DNA from: CBDCGS01 sp965216915
GTDB taxonomy: Bacteria > Pseudomonadota > Alphaproteobacteria > UBA828
Direction of reading: 5' to 3'
DNA: 64,000 bases
NCBI GenBank assembly: GCA_965216915.1
Contig: CBDCGS010000008.1
Span: 1-64,000, forward strand
Shown here one piece after another: positions 26,529 to 34,060 of the stretch. The position numbers were made by a program, and so were the translations under genes. Below the pieces are notes generated by a model, which did no database searches, was not told the origin of the DNA, and saw nothing but the letters and a program-made list of their open reading frames with translations. Numbering within the stretch: position 1 is the stretch's first letter; each line of letters opens with the position of its first letter.

Positions 26529-27197
26529 TCAGTCGACCGAGGCCGCGAGGATGCGGCTGATCTGGCCGCGCTCGAGCCCGCACTCCGCCGCCCAGGCGTT
26601 GAACGCCTGCTGAACGGCGAGCTGCGCGCGCTTGCCCTTCGGCTCGCCGTCGAAGCCGCCCCAGCGGTTGAGCGCCTTGATCACGTCGGGAGTGAGCATG
26701 AACGTGTCCTTGCCGACCATGCGCAGGAAAACCGCGCCTGAGCGTCCGCCGAGCTGGGTGAAGCGTTTCTGCAGCGCGTGCCACAGGCCGACGACATCGT
26801 CGCCCGGCCAATCGGCGAGCCAGCGGCCGAAGGAGCCGTGCTCGGCGATCACCTCGCACATCGCCGCGGCGTTGGTGCGCGTCGCCTTGATCTTGCCCCA
26901 GTGGCGGATGATCCGCGTCTCGTTGAGCAAGGCCTCGAGGGCCTCGTCGCTCATCGCGCGCACACGCTCTGGCGCAAAGCCCAGGAACACCTCCTCAAAG
27001 GCGGGCCACTTGGCCTCGACCATGCTTTGCCGGAGTCCCGCCGAGAACACGCGGAACGACATCTGCGAGAGGTAGCGGTCGTCGGGCTCGGCGGCGAGCG
27101 CTTGGGCCGAGCGCGCATGCGGCAGCCTCTCGTTGAGCGCGGCCTCGCCCCCAAGGCGCGCCAGCGCGGTCTCCCGAATCGTCTCGAAGCGTTCCAC
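26529..27197 (-). CDS. DNA-3-methyladenine glycosylase I family protein
   Basis: A 222-residue helix-hairpin-helix glycosylase related to Tag, which removes 3-methyladenine in base excision repair. The core reads YLSQMSFRVFSAGLRQSMVEAKWPAF and LNETRIIRHWGKIKATRTNA, then FTQLGGRSGAVFLRMVGKDTF. The N-terminal zinc-binding segment of E. coli Tag (MERCxW) is absent: the protein starts from GTG as MERFETIRETAL, with no Cys. It is divergent from the amidohydrolase gene. Confidence 0.82.
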   Translation of the reverse strand: MERFETIRETALARLGGEAALNERLPHARSAQALAAEPDDRYLSQMSFRVFSAGLRQSMVEAKWPAFEEVFLGFAPERVRAMSDEALEALLNETRIIRHWGKIKATRTNAAAMCEVIAEHGSFGRWLADWPGDDVVGLWHALQKRFTQLGGRSGAVFLRMVGKDTFMLTPDVIKALNRWGGFDGEPKGKRAQLAVQQAFNAWAAECGLERGQISRILAASVD

Positions 27198-27280
27198 CTT
27201 CGCACTCCCGCCATGCCGTGACCCTCTCCGCGCATGCTAGACTTCGCCGCAACAACGCAGCAAGCGGGGAGAGCCCACCC

Positions 27281-28450
27281 ATGCCCGTGATCAACCGAAT
27301 CGCCGCGATGCACGACGAGCTGACGGCGTGGCGCCGCGATATTCATGCCCATCCCGAGCTCGGCTTTGAGGAACACCGCACCGCCGATCTGGTTGCCGAG
27401 CGGCTCGAGGCCTTCGGGATCACGGTGCATCGCGGGCTCGCGCGCACTGGCGTCGTCGGCGTGCTCGAGGGGCGCCCCGGAGACCGCCGGATCGCGCTCC
27501 GCGCCGACATGGACGCGCTGCCCATCCTCGAGGTCGAGGGCCGCGCCCACCGCTCGACCCATGACGGCTGCATGCACGCCTGCGGTCATGACGGCCACAC
27601 CACGATGCTGCTCGGGGCGGCGAAATATCTCGCCGAGACGCGCAACTTCGCGGGCACGGTCTACTTCGTGTTTCAGCCGGCGGAAGAGGGACTCGGCGGC
27701 GGGCGCGAGATGGTCGAGGACGGCCTCTTCGATCAATTCCCGGCAACCGAGGTCTATGGCATGCACAACTGGCCGGGCCTGCCGGTCGGCGAGATCGCCG
27801 TGCGCACGGGCCCGATGATGGCGGCCTGCGACGAGTTCGAGATCGTGATCGAGGGCACCGGCGCCCACGCCGCGATGCCCCATCTCGGCACCGATCCCGT
27901 GGTCGCCGCGGCGCAGGTGGTCACCGCGCTGCAATCGATCGTGAGCCGCACGCTCGACCCGCTCGAATCCGGCGTCGTGAGCGTCACCACCGTGCATGGC
28001 GGCGATGCCTTCAACGTGATCCCCGAGCGCGTGACGCTCGGCGGCACGGTGCGCACCTTCCGCGCCGAGGTGCAGGACACGATCGAGGCCTCGATCGGCC
28101 GCATCGCCACCGAGGTGGCGCGCGCCTACGGTGCCCGCGCGTCGTTCACCTTCGACAAGCGGTTCCCCGCGACGGTGAACACCGCCACCGAGACCGACCA
28201 CGCCGCGGCGGCGGCCGCCGACGTGCTCGGCGCCGATCACGTGCACCACGATCTCGCCCCCTGCATGGGCTCGGAGGATTTCGCCTACATGCTGCAGGCG
28301 CGCCCGGGCAGCTACATCTGGATCGGAAACGGCGATGCACCGGGCGGCTGCTTCCTGCACAACCCCGGCTACGACTTCAACGACGAGGTGCTGCCCGTCG
28401 GCGCGAGCTATTGGGCGCGCCTCGTCGAAAGCCGGCTGATGGGCGCCTGA
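27281..28450 (+). CDS. M20 family amidohydrolase (hippurate hydrolase-like)
   Basis: A 389-residue metal-dependent peptidase/aminoacylase. Metal ligands and catalytic residues are visible: WRRDIHAHPELGFEE, HACGHDGHTTMLLGAA, FVFQPAEEGLGGGREM and the C-terminal CMGSEDFAYML. The central lid domain begins near CDEFEIVIEGTGAHAAMPH. Substrates are N-acyl or N-aryl amino acids. GGGGAGAGCCCACCC precedes the ATG. The zinc-ribbon gene follows after 19 bases. Confidence 0.93.
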   Translation: MPVINRIAAMHDELTAWRRDIHAHPELGFEEHRTADLVAERLEAFGITVHRGLARTGVVGVLEGRPGDRRIALRADMDALPILEVEGRAHRSTHDGCMHACGHDGHTTMLLGAAKYLAETRNFAGTVYFVFQPAEEGLGGGREMVEDGLFDQFPATEVYGMHNWPGLPVGEIAVRTGPMMAACDEFEIVIEGTGAHAAMPHLGTDPVVAAAQVVTALQSIVSRTLDPLESGVVSVTTVHGGDAFNVIPERVTLGGTVRTFRAEVQDTIEASIGRIATEVARAYGARASFTFDKRFPATVNTATETDHAAAAAADVLGADHVHHDLAPCMGSEDFAYMLQARPGSYIWIGNGDAPGGCFLHNPGYDFNDEVLPVGASYWARLVESRLMGA

Positions 28451-28469
28451 GCGGCACGCGGAGGGGCGG

Positions 28470-28709
28470 TTGGGCGAGCGGGAGGCCAAGGCCGGCTGCA
28501 TCCTGTGCGGCGCGCGCTTCGGCTTCGCGCCGCACGCCTATCACGGGCATTGGGTGGACGCCTGGGGCGTTTCCATCTGCCACGCCTGCCTCGGCGCGAA
28601 TTCGGAGGGCGTTGCCTTGGGCCGCTATCCGAGGCTGGCGGCGCATCTCGAGGCGCGCGGGATCGAGATCCGCCTCAACGAAAAGGGCTGGTTGCCGATC
28701 CCGCGCTAG
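28470..28709 (+). CDS. Small zinc-ribbon-like protein, 79 aa
   Basis: Two CxxC pairs (CILCG and CHACLG) 26 residues apart suggest a single structural zinc. The rest is basic and aromatic (WVDAWGVSICHACL, GRYPRLAAHLEARGIEI). The start is a TTG with a near-perfect GGAGGGG just upstream. It follows the amidohydrolase on the same strand. I do not recognise the family. Confidence 0.7.
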   Translation: MGEREAKAGCILCGARFGFAPHAYHGHWVDAWGVSICHACLGANSEGVALGRYPRLAAHLEARGIEIRLNEKGWLPIPR

Positions 28710-28711
28710 GC

Positions 28712-28726
28712 GCCCGCTCCGCGGGC
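28712..28726 (+). terminator. Possible terminator hairpin
   Basis: GCCCGC-TCC-GCGGGC forms a 6-bp stem immediately after the zinc-ribbon gene, with no T tract. It is short, and GC-rich DNA makes such stems by chance. Confidence 0.3.
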
Positions 28727-28740
28727 CGTGGCGTGCGCGC

Positions 28741-28770
28741 TTGACAAGGCGTGCCATTCCCATGTTTCTT
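28741..28770 (+). promoter_or_regulatory. Probable promoter of the tRNA-Leu pair
   Basis: A consensus -35 hexamer TTGACA is at 28741-28746. A weak T-rich -10 candidate (TTTCTT) follows at 28765-28770 with 18-base spacing, about 30 bases before the first tRNA. The -35 is exact; the -10 is poor. Confidence 0.45.
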
Positions 28771-28800
28771 CGCCGTCGCCCACATGGAGCAGACGGGTTT

Positions 28801-28887
28801 GCGGCTGTGGCGGAACTGGTAGACGCGCAGCGTTGAGGGCGCTGTGGGGGCAACCCCGTGGAGGTTCAAGTCCTCTCAGCCGCACCA
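28801..28887 (+). tRNA. tRNA-Leu (anticodon GAG)
   Basis: The acceptor stem GCGGCTG pairs with CAGCCGC, followed by an encoded CCA. The anticodon stem CAGCG/CGCTG encloses the loop TTGAGGG, so the anticodon is GAG. A long variable arm typical of class II tRNA (TGGGGGCAACCCCGT) and the T arm GGTTCAAGTCC are present. Confidence 0.97.
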
Positions 28888-28901
28888 CCGCTTGCCTCCG
28901 G

Positions 28902-28988
<87 letters not shown>

Positions 28989-29011
28989 CCCTCCTCTCGT
29001 GGAAGGGCGCC

Positions 29012-29659
29012 GTGCCGACGGTCGACGTCTACTACTCGTTCCGCAGCCCCTACTGCTACCTGCTGACGCCGCGCTTGGCGGCGCTCGCGGCCGAATGGGC
29101 GGTCGAGGTCGCGATCCGCCCGGTCTATCCGATCGCCGTGCGCGCGCCCGACTTCTTCACGCGCGTCGATCCGCTCTATCGCTCGTACCACCTGCGCGAT
29201 TCCGCGCGGCTCGCGGCCTTCCTCGGCATGCCCTACCGCAGGCCGGCGCCGGACCCGATCGTGCAAGATCTCGAGACCGGGGCGATCGCCGCCGCGCAGC
29301 CCTATATCCGCCGCATCACCCGCCTCGGCATGGCCGCCGCCGAGGCCGGCGCGGGCCTCGCCTTCGTGCAAGCCGTGATGCCGGTGCTGTGGGATGGCAG
29401 CACCGACGACTGGCACGAGGGCAGCCACCTCGCCGAGGCCATGACCCGCGCCGGCTTCGACGCCGCCGCCCTCGAGCGCCGCGCCGGGGAGGAGGCCGCC
29501 GCCCTCGACGCCGCGATCGCCACCAACGAGGCGGCGCAACGCGAAGCCGGCCATTGGGGCGTGCCGCTCATGGTCTTCGAGGGCGAGCCCTTCTACGGCC
29601 AAGACCGCTATCCGCATCTGCTTTGGCGGCTGGAGCAGGCCAGGGTCGCACGGCGTTAG
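29012..29659 (+). CDS. DsbA family oxidoreductase / HCCA isomerase-like
   Basis: A 215-residue thioredoxin-fold protein with a helical insertion, related to 2-hydroxychromene-2-carboxylate isomerase and GST kappa. The active-site region is YYSFRSPYCYLLTPRL, where Ser of FRSPY replaces a CxxC pair, so it is not a disulfide oxidase. The C-terminus has HWGVPLMVFEGEPFYGQDR, with the cis-Pro loop GVPL. It starts from a GTG 23 bases after the tRNA. The substrate is likely a glutathione conjugate or ring compound. Confidence 0.85.
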   Translation: MPTVDVYYSFRSPYCYLLTPRLAALAAEWAVEVAIRPVYPIAVRAPDFFTRVDPLYRSYHLRDSARLAAFLGMPYRRPAPDPIVQDLETGAIAAAQPYIRRITRLGMAAAEAGAGLAFVQAVMPVLWDGSTDDWHEGSHLAEAMTRAGFDAAALERRAGEEAAALDAAIATNEAAQREAGHWGVPLMVFEGEPFYGQDRYPHLLWRLEQARVARR

Positions 29660-29717
29660 AGAGCCAACTACAGGGGAGTCTAGGCTCAACGCAATATTTC
29701 TCGCTTCGGAGGAAACG

Positions 29718-30653
29718 ATGGGTGGTGTCTGGCATTCGAGGAGATGGTTCAGAGCGAAAGAACGGTGGCCGTGGCAGAGGAGGCGATGGTTGCCATGGGT
29801 AGGCTGGTTCGGGCTGGTCGCGGTGGTGGTCGCGGTGTTCCAATTCCTCCTGGATAATTACATTTATCGGCCGGTCGATCGGGCAACGACAAATGCGCAG
29901 CTTCTGGCGCAACTCGCCGAACTACAGGGAGAAACTAAGGACGGCAAGCGGTCCGCCATTCGGGGTCTTCTGACGTTACTAGTGGACCAGGGAGTTTCTC
30001 TGGCCGGCGGTAGTTTTGTTGGCCTGGACCTTTCCGGCTCTGACCTGGCGGGCGCGAAACTCGCGGGTGCGAACCTCGAAGGTGCAAATCTTGAGGGCGC
30101 CAACCTCAAAGGTGCTGATCTCGCGCGTGCTGGGCTTACGGGCACCAACCTCGACGGTGCCAACCTTAAAGGCGCCAATCTCGTCGGCGCTGGCTTCACG
30201 CAAGCCAGGCTCAAGGGCGCGACACTAGAGGGTGCCCACCTCGAGGAGGCAGGCTTCTGGGGTGCCGATCTGAGGGACGCGAATCTGAGCAATACAGATC
30301 TAACATATGCGCGCACCGAAGATACCGATGCCCGCGGCGCGTCGTTTCAGCGTGCCTATTTTGGTAATACCGTTCTAATGGGTAACAAATTTCAAAAGGC
30401 TGACTTCCGTGGCGCTGAATTCGAGGGCGCGAAGCTCTGGGGGTCCAATCTAAAAGACGCTCACGTCGCGGATGCCGACTTTCGCGCTCTGGTTCTTTGG
30501 GATTCTAACCTGGAGGGCGTCGACCTTGGCGCCGTGAAAAACTTACTCCCTAAGGCACTCAGTGAAGCCTGTACTTGGGGAGAACAACCGACATTGCCCA
30601 CCAGCCTGAAGATCGAGCTGCCACAATGTTCCGAGCAACGCACGGTCCGATGA
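29718..30653 (+). CDS. Membrane-anchored pentapeptide repeat protein
   Basis: A 311-residue protein. A basic N-terminus (MGGVWHSRRWFRAKERWPW) leads to one membrane segment (WVGWFGLVAVVVAVFQFLL, about residues 28-46). Residues about 98-265 are pentapeptide repeats of A(D/N)LxG type, for example LAGANLEGANLEGANLKGAD, which fold as a right-handed beta helix. A short C-terminal tail has two Cys (SEACTWGEQ, LPQCSE). Whether the helix faces the cytoplasm or periplasm is unclear; the positive-inside rule favours the N-terminus inside. It lies upstream of the coiled-coil gene and is the first of two pentapeptide proteins in the block. Confidence 0.88.
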   Translation: MGGVWHSRRWFRAKERWPWQRRRWLPWVGWFGLVAVVVAVFQFLLDNYIYRPVDRATTNAQLLAQLAELQGETKDGKRSAIRGLLTLLVDQGVSLAGGSFVGLDLSGSDLAGAKLAGANLEGANLEGANLKGADLARAGLTGTNLDGANLKGANLVGAGFTQARLKGATLEGAHLEEAGFWGADLRDANLSNTDLTYARTEDTDARGASFQRAYFGNTVLMGNKFQKADFRGAEFEGAKLWGSNLKDAHVADADFRALVLWDSNLEGVDLGAVKNLLPKALSEACTWGEQPTLPTSLKIELPQCSEQRTVR

Positions 30654-30894
30654 GAGGAGGAACCCGGCCTACAGGCCCGAACCAATTGATCCCGAAACAC
30701 CGGTTAGAAAGTGCAGATCCAAGGCCCCCAGACTAGGATATCCGTTTCGCGGGTGTGGCGGCCCTCATGAATCCGCGCGGACCATGCCGATTCATCTTCG
30801 GTTAGCCAATCCAAATCGATCTTAAAGGACGGTAAGCCTTTTAGTGGTTTCTTGGTTCCCTCGGGGGGCGCATGTCCTTGCCGGACAGTCAGTT

Positions 30895-33800
30895 ATGCCG
30901 GCAGCGAGGGTCCGGAAGGGCAGGCGTCGATCCGAGTTCGTTCGACAAGAACTGGTGTCGAGCCCGCACGAAATGCCAGCGGCAAAGCCACGCAAAACCG
31001 AGCCGTCGAAAGAGGCGAAGGAAAAGCCGCCGAGCGCGATTCCTTTGGATCTGGGCCACACTTTGCCCAAGAGCCAAAAGCGCTCCCGGCTCGTCGTTCG
31101 CGTCGGGCAATTGCCGGCGGGCGCGGCGCTTTCTCACGGCAAGAACAATGGCGACGGGAGCTGGTCCCTCAAGCCCGACGAGCTTGAGGAGCTTCGCTAC
31201 GTTCCGCCCGAGGGCGGCAGCCGGCGGCGCCACGTTTTGCGGGTCAGCGTGCTCGATGTCGATGACGATGGCGCGACGACGCTGGTCGATTTCGACATGC
31301 CGGTCTCGCCGCCGGCGAAAGGCAGAAAGAAGCGCGGCGCGGCGCCGGCCGCATCGCTGCTCGCCGCCAAGGGTGACGCGGAGCCCTCCGATACCGAGCC
31401 CGCCGAGGAAGTTGCGATTAGCCTCGGCGTCGGCGAGGACGCCCGCGCGCTCAGCCAGCGCATGGCGGCCGGACGGCAGTCCTACCGCAAGAAGTTCGCC
31501 GATGGTCCGCCGTCGAAGCCGCCGGACGACGACGCCGAGTCGGCTGATTCCCAGGTGCGCGGGGGCGAGGATCCCGACGAGAATGACGTGCTCAACGCGC
31601 GCATCGACGAGCTGCAATCGGCCCTGGAAACCGCGCAGAAGGCGCTCATCGCCCGCGACGGCGAGATCGATGCGGCGCGGGCCGAGATCGAGAAGGCCGT
31701 TCGCGCCGAGCTTGACGGTGAACTGCAGGCCCTGACCAAGGAGCTGAAAGCGGCGAAATCCGCGCAAGCGGCGGGCGGCTCGGGGGCGAAAGCACAGCGC
31801 GGCAAGCAGCAGAAGGCCGCTCGGGACAAGCAGGACCGTCAGATGAAGGCGCTGGCGGACGAGCTCGAAGCGACGAAATTGGCGCTCGCGGCGCGTGAGG
31901 ACGAGCTCAAGAAGGCTCGGCGCGACACCGAAAAGACCGTCCATGCCGAGCTCGATGGCGAAATCGACGCGCTCACCGCGCAGCTCGAGGCTGCGAATGA
32001 GGCGCTCGCGGCGCGGGAGCAGGAGCTCGCGAGCGCGCGCAGCGAGACCGAGCACGTCGTCCGTTCGGAGGTCGACGGACAGGTGCAAACCCTGACCGAG
32101 GAGCTCGAGGCTGCGCGCGCCTCGTTGGCTGCCCGAGAGGGAGAGGTTGCGGAAGCGCGCGCGGAGACCGAGCGCGCCGTGCGCGCCGAACTGGATGGAC
32201 AGATCCAGGCGCTCAAGGCCGGGCTCGAGACCGCAACATCGACCCTCGAGGCACGCTCGGGCGAGATCGATGCGGCGCGCGCGGAGACGGAGAAGGCGGT
32301 TCGCGCGGAGCTCGACGAGCAGATGCGCACGCTCGCGGACGGCCTCGACGGCGCCAAAGCGGCTCTCACCCGCTACGAAGCGGATGTCGAGGCGGCCCGG
32401 GCCGAGGGCGAGCGCTCCGCGCGGACGGCGCTCGAGGAGGAGATGAGCCCGCTTCGTGAGGAGCTGGCCGAGGTCAAAGCCACGCTCGAAGCGAAGGACG
32501 AGGATATCGAGGCCGCCCGTGCCGCGGCCGCCGAAGCGGATGCGGCGCGGGACCAGGCCGCGGACGCGGTTCGCGCGGAGCTTGGCGGCCAGATCGACGC
32601 CCTGACGGCGGAGCTCGAGGAGACGAAATCGGCGCTCAGCGCGCGCGATGACGAGGTCGAGGCGGTCCGCCGCGAGACAGAGGAGACCGTCCTCGCTCAG
32701 CTGGACGAAGAGATACGCTCGCTCACCGCCGACTTGGAAGCAGCCAACGAGGCGCTCGCGGCGCGCGACGGTGAGGTCGACGCAGCCCGACGCGCAGCCG
32801 AGCAGAGCGTCCGCGATGAGCTCGAGGCCGAGCTCAGTGGGGTCAAGGAAGAGCTCGCCCGCGCGACGGAATCGCTCGACTCGCGCGACGAGGCAGCCGA
32901 TGCGGCACGCGAGGATGCGGTCGAGGCGTTGCAGGCAGCCCATGACGAGGCCATGCGGGCGCTAACTGAGGAATTGGGCGAGGCGAAGGCTGCTCTCGCC
33001 GCCCGCGACACCGAGATCGAGGCCGCGCGGTCTCAAACGGAGACCGCCGTGCGTGGCGCGCTCGAAGGCGAGATGCAGGCGTTGACCAAGGAGCTTGCGG
33101 CCGCCGAGGCTTCGCTCGCGGCGCAGGAGGCCGCGGCCGAGGCGGCTGCGGCACGCGGCGAGAGCGGCGGCGCAGACCGTCGGGAGCTCGAGTCTCAGCT
33201 GCGTACGCTCACCGAACAGCTTGGCGCCGCGAAATCGGAGCTCGAGTCCCGCGAAGACGACATCGCCGCGGCGCGCGCGGACGGTGAGCGCGCCGTTAGC
33301 GCGAAGCTGGACAGCGAGCTCGAATACTACAAGGCCGAGCTTACGGCCGCGAAGGACCTGCTCGCGAAGCAGGACAAGGCACTCGAAACCGCGAAGGAAG
33401 ATGGCGCGTCCGGTGCCAGGAAGGAGCTCGAGGACAAGGTTCAGGAGCTCACGATCGAGCTTGCCGCGGCGCATGCGTTGCTCGCCGCGGCCGACACGAA
33501 AGCGGCGCGGCGCGCCAACGCGGGAAGCGTCGACAATTTGCGGGAGCGCACGCAGCGCCCGCTGCCGGCCGCCGCCCAGCGGGCCGGACCGCCCGAGCGG
33601 AAGCACGCGCGGATCAAGTGGATCGGCGGCGGCCTCGCCGTGGCTGCGGTGATCGTCGTCGGCGCGGTCGTCGCGTTGCCGACGATCCAGCAATCCGTTT
33701 CAGGCCTGTTCGCGGGTTCGCCGCCCGAAATCGAGCCCGTTGGACCACCCGGCACCCTGCAAGTCCGCGTCGGCGCCGCGAACATGCGTGGTGGTCCGTC

Positions 33801-33957
33801 GATGGGCTCCGACGTGATCGACGTCGTGGCGAAGGGCGCGCCTGCGGAAGTGCTCGAAGAGATCGACGGCTGGCTCAGGGTGCGCATTTACGACGATGCG
33901 GGCGTGCCGACCACCGAAGGCTGGATGCACGAATCGCTCCTCGAGCCGCGATCCTAG
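30895..33957 (+). CDS. Large coiled-coil membrane protein with C-terminal SH3-like domain
   Basis: About 1,020 residues. The N-terminal 220 residues are charged and include a small beta domain (RLVVRVGQLPAGAALSHG ... HVLRVSVLDVDDDG). Residues about 235-885 are Ala/Glu-rich coiled coil built of 40-residue repeats, each reading VRAELDGxxxALxxxLE...ALAAR(D/E)xE(V/I)xAAR. A membrane segment (GGGLAVAAVIVVGAVVAL) follows near residue 915. The last 80 residues resemble a bacterial SH3 domain (LQVRVGAANMRGGPSMGSDV ... TEGWMHESLLEP) and should be periplasmic. The start is uncertain: GTG 30844, ATG 30895 and ATG 30973 are all possible. It is convergent with the PilZ-CpaF gene. The function is unknown. 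Confidence 0.85.
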   Translation: MPAARVRKGRRRSEFVRQELVSSPHEMPAAKPRKTEPSKEAKEKPPSAIPLDLGHTLPKSQKRSRLVVRVGQLPAGAALSHGKNNGDGSWSLKPDELEELRYVPPEGGSRRRHVLRVSVLDVDDDGATTLVDFDMPVSPPAKGRKKRGAAPAASLLAAKGDAEPSDTEPAEEVAISLGVGEDARALSQRMAAGRQSYRKKFADGPPSKPPDDDAESADSQVRGGEDPDENDVLNARIDELQSALETAQKALIARDGEIDAARAEIEKAVRAELDGELQALTKELKAAKSAQAAGGSGAKAQRGKQQKAARDKQDRQMKALADELEATKLALAAREDELKKARRDTEKTVHAELDGEIDALTAQLEAANEALAAREQELASARSETEHVVRSEVDGQVQTLTEELEAARASLAAREGEVAEARAETERAVRAELDGQIQALKAGLETATSTLEARSGEIDAARAETEKAVRAELDEQMRTLADGLDGAKAALTRYEADVEAARAEGERSARTALEEEMSPLREELAEVKATLEAKDEDIEAARAAAAEADAARDQAADAVRAELGGQIDALTAELEETKSALSARDDEVEAVRRETEETVLAQLDEEIRSLTADLEAANEALAARDGEVDAARRAAEQSVRDELEAELSGVKEELARATESLDSRDEAADAAREDAVEALQAAHDEAMRALTEELGEAKAALAARDTEIEAARSQTETAVRGALEGEMQALTKELAAAEASLAAQEAAAEAAAARGESGGADRRELESQLRTLTEQLGAAKSELESREDDIAAARADGERAVSAKLDSELEYYKAELTAAKDLLAKQDKALETAKEDGASGARKELEDKVQELTIELAAAHALLAAADTKAARRANAGSVDNLRERTQRPLPAAAQRAGPPERKHARIKWIGGGLAVAAVIVVGAVVALPTIQQSVSGLFAGSPPEIEPVGPPGTLQVRVGAANMRGGPSMGSDVIDVVAKGAPAEVLEEIDGWLRVRIYDDAGVPTTEGWMHESLLEPRS

Positions 33958-34060
33958 CGCAGTTCACTGCGCCAGCGGGCTGAAGGCTGTTGTCTTCTCG
34001 TCTTAAAGGGATCGCGGCGGGGGCGGCAGCGATGTGCCGCGAACGGCGCGGAAGGCGCCG

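Noticed and set aside
30889..32943. A 684-codon open frame antisense to the coiled-coil gene
   Set aside because: It is the mirror of repetitive GC-rich codons. Its protein is Leu/Arg-rich and low complexity with no domain, while the plus strand gives a coherent coiled coil, membrane segment and SH3-like domain.
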